Assembly: GCA_963825175.1 (NCBI GenBank)
Contig: CAWGSA010000001.1
Coordinates: 186,001 to 250,000 of the forward strand
Length of the DNA stretch: 64,000 nucleotides
Direction of reading: 5' to 3'
Source: DATFTF01 sp963825175
GTDB taxonomy: Bacteria; Acidobacteriota; Thermoanaerobaculia; UBA5066; Gp7-AA6
In this document: positions 35,660 to 44,896 of the stretch, in pieces
Position numbering within the stretch: the stretch's first letter is position 1
Layout of the letters: each line of letters starts with the position of its first letter
The notes under the pieces: generated by a model
The model's input: the letters and a program-made list of their open reading frames with translations, nothing else
Databases searched by the model: none
What the model was told of the DNA's origin: nothing
Translations under genes and position numbers: made by a program

Positions 35660-36210
35660 ATCCAGCGATGGTTCCGCCGACGCTTCCCGCGGAGATCACC
35701 GGAAAGCTCGGCCCGGTGCTCGACGTCGCGCACACGCTCGGCGTGGCCGCGCTTCTGGTCCTCGCCGGGATCGGGCTGACCGCGACGCTCCTGCTGCTGC
35801 GCACGGGGCTCACGCGGCTGGTTGGCCGCTTCGACGACGCCGCAGACCATCGTTCCGGGTGGCGCCGCTTTGCCATCGGGGCCATCAACACCGCGGCGCT
35901 CCTCCTCGTGGCCGTGGCGCTGGGAAGCCGCCCGGACACGAAGGGACTCGGCGTTCTCGTCTTCGCGCTGTGGGCCGTCCTCGCCGTCTTCGGCCTGACC
36001 GCCGAAACGGCGAGGCTGGGGCGCTGCCTGCTCGAGCTCGCGCGCCGCGAGCCGACCGACGCGATCGGCACGATCGTCGGCGGACTGATCCTGACGGGGT
36101 GCCTGCTCCTCCCGTTCCTGGGCTGGGCGGCGCTGGCCGGGCTCATTCTCCGGGCCACAGGAACCGGCGTTTCCGGGCTCTTCACGCGCCGGCCGCGCGT
36201 GGGCGCCTGA
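35656..36210 (+). CDS. Membrane protein at the end of the sigma/anti-sigma operon
   Basis: 184 aa with four hydrophobic helices (AHTLGVAALLVLAGIGLTAT, FAIGAINTAALLLVAVALGS, LGVLVFALWAVLAVFGLTAE and ILTGCLLLPFLGWAALAGLI). Its ATG at 35656 overlaps the anti-sigma stop, and GCCGGAGG precedes it, so it is translated coupled with the anti-sigma factor and is probably part of the same response. No family is recognised; the last helix resembles that of the membrane protein at 31380. It ends one base before the convergent propeller gene. Confidence 0.75.
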   Translation: MNPAMVPPTLPAEITGKLGPVLDVAHTLGVAALLVLAGIGLTATLLLLRTGLTRLVGRFDDAADHRSGWRRFAIGAINTAALLLVAVALGSRPDTKGLGVLVFALWAVLAVFGLTAETARLGRCLLELARREPTDAIGTIVGGLILTGCLLLPFLGWAALAGLILRATGTGVSGLFTRRPRVGA

Positions 36211-36211
36211 G

Positions 36212-39200
36212 CTATCGCGGCGGGATCGTTCTGGTCGGCCGGTCGCCGACCGGGCGCTCCGGGGCGCTGCGGGGAGCGGACGCGGCCGTTTCGTAGCGAA
36301 AGCCGCTTCCGAGCACGCCGGCGCCGACTCCCGGAACCGAGACCACGACATCGACGGGGCCGACGTCGTGCGGCGGCGTCCGGGCGATGAGGACCTGACT
36401 GGTCAGGACGGAGACCTCCGCCGCCGCCGTGCCGCCGAAGGAGACCGAGGCTCCGTCGACGAAGCCGGCGCCCTCGATCACGACGAGGGTGCCGCCCCCC
36501 GACGGTCCGTGCGACCGGCCGACGCGGTCGACCTCGACGGCCCTGGGATCGGCGGCCAGGGAGATCGTCATCCGCACCGGGCCGACGTTCTCGTCGACGA
36601 TGCCGCCCAGCAGGACGCGCACCGTCTGATTCGCCTGGAGCGCGGCGGTCAGGGACGTCGTTCCGAATCCGCATTCGCCCAGTCCGCCGATCGGAGGGCA
36701 CGCCTGAGGCAGAGGCGTGTAGGGTCCGCACGCCGCGCCGGTGAAGAGCGAGATCGCCGTGTTGACGTCCGTGCACGTGGAGAGCTCATAGGTTCCGCTC
36801 GCCGCCGGGGTGAACTCGAACCATGTCGAGCCCGACCGGCCTTGACCGGCATGACACGGCGAGTCGGGGTCCGTGCTCTCGGTCTGCCCCGCGATGTCGT
36901 TCCACGAAACGGTGTAGGGAAACGGCCCCGATCCGGGAACGACCTGCGGCGTGGCGCAGGAGTCCGCGGGCTCGCGCACGGAGACTTCGACGGTCGCGCA
37001 GGCGCGCGTTCCGCGGCGGCTCACCGCGGTCAGGGCGACGGGAAAGACGCCGCCGCGGTAGAAGGTATGGCGGACGCCGGCCGAATCCGGCTCGACCACC
37101 GCCACCGTCCCGTCGTCGGGGAAAAACCACTCGACCACGGCGTCGTCCGTGGGATCGGGATCCGCGGCGCTCCCGGCGAACAGGACAGACGTGCCGGAGG
37201 CGACGGAGATCGGTCCGCCGGGCGCCTGGATCGCAACCGTTGCAGACGGGCTCGGAGGTTCCGACAGCGCCATCTCCCAGACGCCGCGGCCGTGGGTGGC
37301 GACCCGCAGGAGCGCGCCGTCGGCCGAGATCAGAATGTCGTGGACCGAAGAGCTCGGAAGCGCGGCACCGACGCGGCTCCACGACGCGCCGGCATCGGTG
37401 GAACGAAAGACACCGACGTCGGTGCCGCAGTAGAGGATTCGCGAGTCGGTCGGATCGACCCGCAGGACCTGCGCCGCAAAGGCCGGCAGGCCGCTCGCGC
37501 TGGGCGTCCAGGTCCGGCCGCCGTCGGCGCTCTTGTACAGCGACGGGCCGGACGTCGTGGCCAGGCAGGCGTAGGCGATCGAGGGATCGCGCGGGTCGAT
37601 CTCGAGGTGCGTCACCACCTGGGCCGGAAGCCCCAGCACCGCGGACCAGGTCTGGCCGCCGTCGCCGGAACGGAAGACGACGCCGGTGCCCTTGGCCACG
37701 AGCACGACCGGAGAGCCTGCGGCGGGAACCGCGATCGCTCGGATGGTGTCCTTGGAAGACCAGCTCGATCCGTCCACGGTCGTCACCGGCAGGGGCTGCC
37801 AGGTCTCGCCGAGGTCGCGCGATTTCCAGAGCCGCCAGGAGCCGGTGTAGAGGGTTTGCGGTTCCCGCGGATCGAGCAGCACGATCGTCAGAAACGGAAC
37901 GCGCTCGTCGTCGTCAAACGGAGGTTTAACGCTCACCACCCGCGGGTTCGCCGCGCCGGCAGCGCTCGTCCGCTCGATCGAGCCTCCCTGAAAACTCATC
38001 CAGGCGATCTCCGGCGACAACGGGTGAATCGCGCAGCCAATGCCATCGCCACCCTCGAGAGACCGCCAGGCGGTTCCGGCGTCCAGGCGCTGGAGCGTCC
38101 CGTTGTCCTGCGTGCCTCCGACGAGCCTCTCGGGGCGCGAAGGGTCGCTCGCCAGCGTATAGAACTGCCGCGTCACCAGGCCATCGTTGTGCGAGGTGGC
38201 GGTCTTCCCGTCGTCGTCGCTCGTCCAGATTCCTCCGTCGTTGGCGATCCACAGCGTGGCGCCGATGTAGCGCAGGTCGTGGCAATCCGGATGCACCACC
38301 GAACCGGCGAAGGCCTGAGAAAACGCGCTCCCCCCGTCGCCGGTCCGGACGTATCCGACGCCTCCGGAGATCACGACGTTCGGGTCGTTGGGCGAAACGA
38401 CGATCGCGTTGTCGTAATAGGACTGGTCGCCGAAGTAGCCGTTCGGGACGGAGGTCAGGTCCGTCCAGGTCATTCCGGCGTCGGTCGTCTTGTAGATGTG
38501 GGCGAGCAGCGAGCCGGTGTCGAAGAGGTCGCGCAGCCCGCGCGCCGCGTACAGAATCTGAGGATTCTGCGGGGCGATCGCGATGGAGGTGCGCTCGTCC
38601 GGGCCGACCTCGGTCGAGGGCAACCCGGCGCTCCGGTCCGACCAGGTCACCCCGCCGTCGGCCGAGCGCAGGACGTGCGCGCTCCGATGCGTGCAGCCGC
38701 CGCGCGGACAGAACGTCACGGCGTAGAGGACGTTGGCGTCCGCGGGATCCCGGACCAGGTCGGCGACGTCGCCGTAGTCGGCGTGAGAAATGACGCTGGT
38801 CCAGGTGGCGCCGCCGTCGACCGAACGGAAGCCTCCGGCGCCGGTCCCCACGACGAGCTCGTCGGCGTTGGCCGGGTGCACCAGGATTCGGTAAAAAATC
38901 GGCGACAGAACGGATCCCGGAAGGGCCCACGTCTCTCCGCCGTCCGTCGACTTGAGCAGGCCGATCCCGGGGACGAAGTCTCCGTCGTATCCTCCCTCTC
39001 CGCTTCCGAGGTACACGACCGAGGGATTCGACGGCGCGACGGCCAGCGCGCCGACCGACAGGTCGTGCAGTCCGTCGGTCAAAGACCGCCAGGTGCGGCC
39101 GCCGTCCGAAGTCTTCCAGACGCCGCCGCCGGCCGCGCCCGCGTAGACCACGTTGGGGGAACGCGGAGCGGAGGCGATCGCGGTCATCCGTCCCGCTCCA

Positions 39201-39487
39201 TTCGTGGGCCCGAGCGGCGTCCAGTCCGCGGAGGCGGTTCGACCCCGTGAGAGCGCCGACACCCGGCGGAAGCGCGCGTATTCCGCGGCTACGCGCCGCA
39301 GCTGGGCCTCGGGGTCGATGCGGCCGCGGTCGCCGTGTCTCTCGAGGTAGTCGAGGACCCTGGCGTGGATCTCTTCCGGCCCGTCGTCTTGCGCTTCTCC
39401 GTCCGCCCCGCGGAACGCGCCGAGGGCAAGGAGAGCCGCGCCAGCGAGCACGGCCTTGGACCGGAGAACACGAGGACGGATCGTCAT
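36212..39487 (-). CDS. Secreted BNR/sortilin-type propeller with PKD-like and IPT/TIG domains
   Basis: 1091 aa. A signal peptide and an N-terminal helical region are followed by about ten BNR/Asp-box blades (residues about 85-690), each with S-x-D-x-G-x-T-W, e.g. KTSDGGRTWRSL, RSVDGGATWTSV, RSTDAGASWSRV. Then come a PKD-like domain (about 700-790; SVASGTSVLFAGSAADPDP), a PPC-like beta-sandwich (about 795-925; GRSGSTWFEFTPAASGTYEL) and a C-terminal IPT/TIG domain (about 930-1030; SGGGTLVVIEGAGFVDGASV). Such proteins are exported and thought to bind or cleave glycans or act as sorting/adhesion scaffolds. Enzyme residues of sialidases are not evident. It is the second of two giant propellers in tandem. 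Confidence 0.85.
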   Translation of the reverse strand: MTIRPRVLRSKAVLAGAALLALGAFRGADGEAQDDGPEEIHARVLDYLERHGDRGRIDPEAQLRRVAAEYARFRRVSALSRGRTASADWTPLGPTNGAGRMTAIASAPRSPNVVYAGAAGGGVWKTSDGGRTWRSLTDGLHDLSVGALAVAPSNPSVVYLGSGEGGYDGDFVPGIGLLKSTDGGETWALPGSVLSPIFYRILVHPANADELVVGTGAGGFRSVDGGATWTSVISHADYGDVADLVRDPADANVLYAVTFCPRGGCTHRSAHVLRSADGGVTWSDRSAGLPSTEVGPDERTSIAIAPQNPQILYAARGLRDLFDTGSLLAHIYKTTDAGMTWTDLTSVPNGYFGDQSYYDNAIVVSPNDPNVVISGGVGYVRTGDGGSAFSQAFAGSVVHPDCHDLRYIGATLWIANDGGIWTSDDDGKTATSHNDGLVTRQFYTLASDPSRPERLVGGTQDNGTLQRLDAGTAWRSLEGGDGIGCAIHPLSPEIAWMSFQGGSIERTSAAGAANPRVVSVKPPFDDDERVPFLTIVLLDPREPQTLYTGSWRLWKSRDLGETWQPLPVTTVDGSSWSSKDTIRAIAVPAAGSPVVLVAKGTGVVFRSGDGGQTWSAVLGLPAQVVTHLEIDPRDPSIAYACLATTSGPSLYKSADGGRTWTPSASGLPAFAAQVLRVDPTDSRILYCGTDVGVFRSTDAGASWSRVGAALPSSSVHDILISADGALLRVATHGRGVWEMALSEPPSPSATVAIQAPGGPISVASGTSVLFAGSAADPDPTDDAVVEWFFPDDGTVAVVEPDSAGVRHTFYRGGVFPVALTAVSRRGTRACATVEVSVREPADSCATPQVVPGSGPFPYTVSWNDIAGQTESTDPDSPCHAGQGRSGSTWFEFTPAASGTYELSTCTDVNTAISLFTGAACGPYTPLPQACPPIGGLGECGFGTTSLTAALQANQTVRVLLGGIVDENVGPVRMTISLAADPRAVEVDRVGRSHGPSGGGTLVVIEGAGFVDGASVSFGGTAAAEVSVLTSQVLIARTPPHDVGPVDVVVSVPGVGAGVLGSGFRYETAASAPRSAPERPVGDRPTRTIPPR

Positions 39488-39638
39488 GCGTTCACGACAA
39501 TCGTTCGAATCTTAGCTGCGGGACGGCCGTCTCCGGAAACAGACGGTTCGTCCCGAGCAACAGGCACTCTGTCCCGAACGGCGCCGCGAGTCGCCCGCGC
39601 CCGGGCGACGAGACCCTCCGGGAGAGAGACGAGTCGCT

Positions 39639-42600
39639 TCACATCGCCGGTTCTTCGATGTGGATTGGGTCTCCAACGAAGAGCGTGGGCACTCCCTCGC
39701 CCGACGCCAGCTTGTTGTACGCCGGAATCTCGCCGCCGAGCAGGGCGTTGAACCGGGCCAGGTACTCGTCGGCCTCCTTGCGGATTTTCGCGAGGTGCTC
39801 GAGGGCGACCTCGCGCGGGGCATCGCCGTAAGCGCCCGCGATGAACCCCAGGCGCGAGGCCTTCCCCTCGAAATCGGTGTGGAAGTGGAGCGAGTCCGAC
39901 GGTGTGTCGCGCTGTACGTCGCGGCTGTAGACCTTGTCCTTCAAGTCCTTCACCTTCTTGTTGAGCTCGCGAGCGGCTTTCAGGACCGACTCGTACTTCG
40001 CCTTGGCCGGCTCCGCATCCTCGCCGGCGCCGACGATCTTGGGCAGGGCGGTCAACTGGGTCTCCCATCCGTCCAGACGGTTCAACATCTCGTTGATCGC
40101 CGTGCCGGTGTTGCGTCCCTCCAGGGCCGCCCTGGCGCGGGCTTTCAGAGCCGCCGCGTCGACCGGCCAGCGCGGATCGGGCTCGACGGTGACTTCGCCG
40201 CTCTGCGTCTGGCCCGCCACGGCGACGGTGACTTTGTACGTGCCGGGCGGCACGTCCGGGCCGCGGTTGGGATCGAAGAACTCCGACGGCGGAGCTTCCT
40301 TGCCGAACGCGATCTTCTTCGGGCCCTCGTAGCGCAGCTGCCAGACGTGGCGGTTCATTCCCTGGCTGGCCTTTCCATACTCCGTCGCGACCGTGCGCCC
40401 CTGCGCGTCGGTGATCGTGATCTTGACCGGCTCGCGCTTTTCCTTCTTCTGCTCCTCGGTCTGCTTGATCTCGTGCTTCAAGTAATAGTCGACGGCGGCG
40501 CCGGGCGGCGGATTGGGGGCGATCCATTGGCCGACGCCGAAGCCGCCGCGGTTCCAGACCTGCCAGAGGCGCGCCGGAGGAATCGAAAAGAGATGCAGAT
40601 CCTGCGCTTCGATCGCGGCGTCCATCTCCTCGATGGGCGCAATGCCGTCGAAGACCCACATGCCCCGCCCATGCGACGCGACGACCAGGTCGCGCGAGGC
40701 CTTGACGAACTTGAGATCCCAGACCGGCACGCGCGGGAACTCGACGGGGAATTTCTTCCAGGTCGCGCCCGCATCGGCCGAGCAGTGCAGGCCCTCGTCC
40801 GTCCCGACGACCAGGAACCCCTTCTTGTTGGGGTCTTCCCGCACGACGTAGGCCGTGCCGTCCTGCGGCAGCCCCTTGCCGATCGCCGTCCAGCTCGCGC
40901 CGAAGTCGGTCGTCCGGTAGACGTAGGGCTTCCGGTCGCCCAGCATGTGCGCGTCGTAGACCAGTTGCGCCGTGCCGGCCTCGAACGGCGAGGCGTCGAT
41001 CTGGTACACCCGCGCCCATTCCGGCGCGCCCTTGGGCGAAACGTTGTTCCAGGTTTTCCCGCCGTCGCGGGTCAAGTGAACCAGGCCGTCGTCCGAGCCG
41101 GTCCACATGACTTTGGGATCGACGGTCGAGATCGTGATCGAGAGGAGCGTGTCGTAGGTTTCCGCGCCGGAGAGATCGAGGTGGACCGGCCCGCCGGAGG
41201 ACTTCTGCTTGGACTTGTCGTTGCGCGTCAGATCCGGGCTGATCGCCGACCAGTGCGCCCCGCCGTCGGCGGAATGGAAGACGACGTTGCCTCCGAGATA
41301 GACCTCGTTGGCATCGGTTGCGGAGACGGCGATGGGCGAGGTCCAGTTGAAGCGGTACTTGAGCTCGGACGGCGCCATCTCGGACACGCCGGAGAGGTAG
41401 GGCCGGATGTTGTGGGAGATCCGCGTCTTGCGGTCGAAGCGGTTGATGTTCCCGTTCTGGGAGTCGGCATAGATCACGTTGGGATCGGAGGGCGCGGGCA
41501 CGGCCCACTCGCCGTCGCCGCCGGCCACCACGAACCAGTCCGCGTCGGAGACGCCGCCGCGCGCCAGCGAGTTGGACGCCCCGCACCAGGCGTTGTTGTC
41601 CTGCAGGCCTCCGCAGATCGTGTACGGCGTGTCCGTCCCCACGGCCACCTGGTAGAACTGGCCGAGCGGCAGATTCTCGAAGCCGCGCCAGGACTTGCCG
41701 CCGTCCGTCGAGAGGAGCGCGAAGCCGTCGTTGCCCTGGAGAATGCGCTCGGGGTCCTTCGGGTCGATCCACAGCGCGTGGTAGTCGGGGTGGATCCGGC
41801 GGTTATTGGTCTGGAACGTCTTGCCGCCGTCGATCGAGGTGACCAGGTTGAACGACCCGAAGTAGAGCTTGTTCTCGTCGGCCGGCGAGACGGCCAGGAC
41901 CGAGAAGTACCAGGGCCGCACGTCGATCAGGCGCGTGTCGGTCAGCTTCTCCCACTTCTCGCCCAGGTCCTTCGACTCGAAGAGCATTCCTTTCTTGGCG
42001 TGGATCAGCGCGTAGACGTGGTTGCCGTTGGTCGGCGCGAAGGCGAGCGAGATCCGCCCCAGCGGCCCTTCCGGCATGTCCCTGGAGAGCTTCTTCCAGG
42101 TCGATCCGCCGTCGGTCGACTTCCAGACGCCGCTGCCCGGTCCGCCGCCCACGAACTCCCAGGGGAAGCGCCGGAACTGCCACATCCCGGCCAGCAGGAC
42201 GCGGGCGTTGCCGGGCTGCATCGCGACGTCCGAGGCGCCGGTCTCCGCATCGACGAAAAGCACCTTCTTCCACGTCTCGCCGCCGTCGGTCGTGCGGTAG
42301 ACGCCGCGGTCGGCGTTGGGCTTCCAGACACTCCCGAGCACGGCGACGAAGACGGTGTTGGGATCGCCGGGATCGATCACGATCCGCGAGATCTGCCCGG
42401 CGTCGGCCAGTCCCATGAACCGCCAGCTCGCGCCGCCGTCGGAGGAGAAGTAGACGCCGTGGCCGTCGATCATGTTGTTGCGCGGATTGGCCTCACCCGT
42501 GCCGACCCACACCAGGTTGGGATTGGAAGGGGCGACGGCGATGGCCCCGATGGACGGCGGATATTTCTCGAAGATCGGCTTGAAGATCACGCCGTTGTCG

Positions 42601-42920
42601 ACGGTCTTCCACACCCCGCCGGCGGCGGAGCCGATGTAGATCACGTTGGGGTTGCCGGGGATGCCGGCGATCGCGGTGATGCGGCCGCCACCGGCGGCGG
42701 GGCCGAGGTTGCGGAACTTGAAGCCGCGCTGCGGACCGGTTCCCTCCTCCTCGCTCGCCTTCTCCGGCTCCTCGGCCTGGGCGATCGTCTTCGACTGCTT
42801 GGAGGGCATCGGCGTCTTTGAAGGGGCCGGCGTCTTCGACGGCTCCGGCGGAAAGGCCGCGGCGAGCGCGGCGACGAGGCTCAGAACGACTCCATAGGAC
42901 AGACTTCGCGCGATTTTCAT
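39639..42920 (-). CDS. Secreted VPS10/sortilin-like propeller protein
   Basis: 1093 aa. A signal peptide is followed by a repeated Pro/Ser/Lys linker (EPSKTPAPSKTPMPSKQSKT). A large ten-bladed VPS10-like propeller then spans roughly residues 75-760, with blades such as YIGSAAGGVWKTVDNGVIF, YFSSDGGASWRFMGLADAG, LLSTDGGKSWRGF and HCSADAGATWKKF. The C-terminal third has a Glu/Lys-rich helical region and a FN3-like segment FFDPNRGPDVPPGTYKVTVA. This architecture is very common in Bacteroidota and Acidobacteriota and is annotated as glycosyl hydrolase or photosystem-assembly-like; enzymatic function is unproven. AGAGGAGAGCC gives a firm ATG at 42920; a longer in-frame ATG at 43025 would lack a signal peptide. 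Confidence 0.88.
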   Translation of the reverse strand: MKIARSLSYGVVLSLVAALAAAFPPEPSKTPAPSKTPMPSKQSKTIAQAEEPEKASEEEGTGPQRGFKFRNLGPAAGGGRITAIAGIPGNPNVIYIGSAAGGVWKTVDNGVIFKPIFEKYPPSIGAIAVAPSNPNLVWVGTGEANPRNNMIDGHGVYFSSDGGASWRFMGLADAGQISRIVIDPGDPNTVFVAVLGSVWKPNADRGVYRTTDGGETWKKVLFVDAETGASDVAMQPGNARVLLAGMWQFRRFPWEFVGGGPGSGVWKSTDGGSTWKKLSRDMPEGPLGRISLAFAPTNGNHVYALIHAKKGMLFESKDLGEKWEKLTDTRLIDVRPWYFSVLAVSPADENKLYFGSFNLVTSIDGGKTFQTNNRRIHPDYHALWIDPKDPERILQGNDGFALLSTDGGKSWRGFENLPLGQFYQVAVGTDTPYTICGGLQDNNAWCGASNSLARGGVSDADWFVVAGGDGEWAVPAPSDPNVIYADSQNGNINRFDRKTRISHNIRPYLSGVSEMAPSELKYRFNWTSPIAVSATDANEVYLGGNVVFHSADGGAHWSAISPDLTRNDKSKQKSSGGPVHLDLSGAETYDTLLSITISTVDPKVMWTGSDDGLVHLTRDGGKTWNNVSPKGAPEWARVYQIDASPFEAGTAQLVYDAHMLGDRKPYVYRTTDFGASWTAIGKGLPQDGTAYVVREDPNKKGFLVVGTDEGLHCSADAGATWKKFPVEFPRVPVWDLKFVKASRDLVVASHGRGMWVFDGIAPIEEMDAAIEAQDLHLFSIPPARLWQVWNRGGFGVGQWIAPNPPPGAAVDYYLKHEIKQTEEQKKEKREPVKITITDAQGRTVATEYGKASQGMNRHVWQLRYEGPKKIAFGKEAPPSEFFDPNRGPDVPPGTYKVTVAVAGQTQSGEVTVEPDPRWPVDAAALKARARAALEGRNTGTAINEMLNRLDGWETQLTALPKIVGAGEDAEPAKAKYESVLKAARELNKKVKDLKDKVYSRDVQRDTPSDSLHFHTDFEGKASRLGFIAGAYGDAPREVALEHLAKIRKEADEYLARFNALLGGEIPAYNKLASGEGVPTLFVGDPIHIEEPAM

Positions 42921-43002
42921 GGCTCTCCTCTGAAGGGACCGATTATTCCGCCGGACCGGCCGCCGGACAAGCTCGACTTGCCACGGCTTTTCGAAGCCTT
43001 CC

Positions 43003-43746
43003 ATGGGAGACTCTCCGCAAAGCATGGCCGGGGCACGGCGACGATCTCCCTCCGGAACGCGCAGGGCGCCGGCGTCGAAGCTCCTCCGTCTGCTGGCGGC
43101 GCTCCGAAAGCTCTACGGTCGGGTCCCCCCGCCGCCGGCGCAGGGGCCCTTCGAGCTCATCCTCTACGAAAACGTCGCCTACCTCGCTGACGACGCCGGG
43201 CGCGACGAGGCCTTTGGAGCTCTTCGGGATCGGGTCGGCCTGTTTCCGGAGAAGATCCTGGCGGCGCCGCACGCGGCGCTCCACGAGGTCGCGCGCCGGG
43301 GCATCGGGCCGGATCAGACCGTCGAGAAGCTCCGCGCGATCGCCGCGATCGCGCTCGAGGAGTTCGCCGGTGATCTGGACGAGGTGATTCGCCGGCCGGC
43401 GAAGGAGGCGATCCGGGCGCTGCGCAGGTTCCCCTCGATCGGCGAGCCGGGCGCGCAGAAGATCCTGCTGTTCTGCAAACGCGAACCGGTTCTCGCCCTC
43501 GACTCCAACGCTCTGCGCGTCCTCCTGCGCCTGGGCTACGGCCGGGAGGAGAAGAACTATGCGCGGTCCTACCGCACCGCCCAGGAGGCGGCCGATAACG
43601 AGTTGCCGCGCGACTGCGCGACGCGCATCCAAGCGCACCTCCTCCTGCGCCGCCACGGCCAGGAACTCTGCAAGAGCTCCCGTCCCCGGTGCGAGGTCTG
43701 CCCGCTGCGGCCGGCGTGCGCGTTCGCGCGCGCCCAACGGCCTTGA
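43003..43746 (+). CDS. HhH-GPD (endonuclease III-like) base-excision repair protein with Fe-S cluster
   Basis: 247 aa. The helix-hairpin-helix region reads RRFPSIGEPGAQKILLFCKR, followed by ALDSNALRVLLRLGYG, where Asp is the conserved catalytic carboxylate. The C-terminal cluster ELCKSSRPRCEVCPLRPACA has C-x6-C-x2-C-x5-C, the exact endonuclease III [4Fe-4S] spacing. The lysine that bifunctional EndoIII uses for beta-elimination (GVGRKTA) is not present at the matching position, so a monofunctional glycosylase is likelier. The first 25 residues are basic and disordered-looking; ATG 43024 is an alternative start. It diverges from the propeller gene. Confidence 0.82.
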   Translation: MGDSPQSMAGARRRSPSGTRRAPASKLLRLLAALRKLYGRVPPPPAQGPFELILYENVAYLADDAGRDEAFGALRDRVGLFPEKILAAPHAALHEVARRGIGPDQTVEKLRAIAAIALEEFAGDLDEVIRRPAKEAIRALRRFPSIGEPGAQKILLFCKREPVLALDSNALRVLLRLGYGREEKNYARSYRTAQEAADNELPRDCATRIQAHLLLRRHGQELCKSSRPRCEVCPLRPACAFARAQRP

Positions 43747-43844
43747 GCTACGGGCCCCCCGTTTGGCTGGCGGAGGCGCCGGCGCCTTCGAATCGTTCCG
43801 ACGCTCGAGCGCGCGCTCGGTCAGCGCGAGATCTGGCCCTCGGA

Positions 43845-44023
43845 CCTGGCGCGCGTCCACGCCGCATTGGAAAACAACCGATCGCGCGTTCGCCCTCCTC
43901 GATGGCGCGCTTTCGGAGCGCGTGGGAGACCTGGTCTGGCTGAAGGCCGATCCGAGGCTCGACGATCCACGGCACGATCCGCGTTTCGCCGTGCTGCTGC
44001 GCCGCGTGGGTTTCCCCGGCTGA
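43845..44023 (+). pseudogene. C-terminal TPR remnant
   Basis: The tail DRAFALLDGALSERVGDLVW then LKADPRLDDPRHDPRFAVLL and RRVGFPG is the characteristic last repeat of large TPR proteins (protein-kinase or adenylate-cyclase fusions; typical relatives end VWLKVDPRFDPLRSDPRF). The preceding part (VHAALENN) lies one frame over, and nothing more of the gene is present. Its position directly after the HhH-GPD gene suggests a deletion endpoint. Confidence 0.6.
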
Positions 44024-44099
44024 CGCCGCGCCGCGCGCGCGTCCGGAGACCGCGGGCCACGCGCCGATTCCCCGAGGGTCGTTTTTCATTTTCTTTTTA

Positions 44100-44109
44100 G
44101 CGTTAACGC
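44100..44109. promoter_or_regulatory. Palindrome in an AT-rich patch upstream of cupredoxin gene
   Basis: A perfect 10-bp palindrome, GCGTTAACGC, sits directly after a T-rich run (TTTTTCATTTTCTTTTTA), the only clearly AT-rich patch in this part. It could be an operator for the copper-protein gene that starts at 44228. Function is inferred from position only. Confidence 0.3.
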
Positions 44110-44227
44110 AATCTAAGTCGACCCACCTCGGGGCACTCCGATTGCTTGGATCGTCGGTGTCGATCGTTCCATCCGGTCGGCGCGGCGAGACGTCGCCGGA
44201 ATGTTCACTCCTGATCCGAGGTGATCT

Positions 44228-44692
44228 ATGAGTCTTCTCCATGTCCTTCGGTTTCCCCGCTTCTCTTCGATTCGCTGGGCCTGCGGCCTGATGGCCTTCG
44301 CCTTTCTTCTCTCCTGCCATAGCGACCATTCCGCTCCGACGCAGCCGGTCGTCAACCCGTCGCCGACTCCGGTCGGGGCGGCGCCGACGCCGACCCCCTC
44401 CGCCGCGGCGCACATGGTCAACGTGGGGCAGGGCGGCGGCAACGCGTTCATGGATCTGCAGACGGGCAGCACCACGACCACCGTTCGCGCGGGGCAGACG
44501 GTCCAATGGGTGTGGGTGAGCGGCTTCCACTCGACGACATCCGGTAACTGCTGCAGCCCGGACGGCAGGTGGGACTCCGGAGCGATGTCCGGCGGAGCCT
44601 TCTCGCATACGTTCGCCACACCGGGCAATTTCCCCTACTACTGCACGGTCCACGGAACGATGATGACGGGAATGGTCGTGGTCATGCCGTAG
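44228..44692 (+). CDS. Cupredoxin (plastocyanin-like) lipoprotein
   Basis: 154 aa. The N-terminal signal ends LMAFAFLLSCHSD, a lipobox, so the protein is probably membrane-anchored. A Pro/Thr linker precedes a type-1 copper domain. Likely ligands are His in WVSGFHSTTSG, then Cys, His and Met in the canonical loop YYCTVHGTMMTGM (C-x2-H-x2-M region). It could carry electrons to a periplasmic reductase or bind copper. A CC pair (GNCCSPDG) before the loop is extra and may form a disulfide. GAGGTGATCT precedes the ATG. Confidence 0.85.
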   Translation: MSLLHVLRFPRFSSIRWACGLMAFAFLLSCHSDHSAPTQPVVNPSPTPVGAAPTPTPSAAAHMVNVGQGGGNAFMDLQTGSTTTTVRAGQTVQWVWVSGFHSTTSGNCCSPDGRWDSGAMSGGAFSHTFATPGNFPYYCTVHGTMMTGMVVVMP

Positions 44693-44896
44693 ACCACATC
44701 GCTCTCGCCTGATCTTGGTGCCTCGGCTCCGGTTCGCGGCGCGCGAAGTCTCCCGAAGGACGATGGAGGAGGCGCGCGCCGCGGGAGCGAGAGCGCAGCT
44801 CGGAATCAGGCGAGCCGTCGAGGCCGCCACCGGCGGCCCGCCGGTGCGCCGCAGGGCAGATCCCGCGCAAGCGGAAGCGACGTGCGAAGCGACGAG

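Noticed and set aside
36368..39250. A long plus-strand open frame of 960 codons opposite the propeller gene
   Set aside because: It is a shadow of high GC3 composition: rich in Arg/Gly/Ala/Pro with no domain, no ribosome site and antiparallel to a clear secreted protein. The same applies to the frames at 39660-42821, 16863-19547 and 13109-15361.
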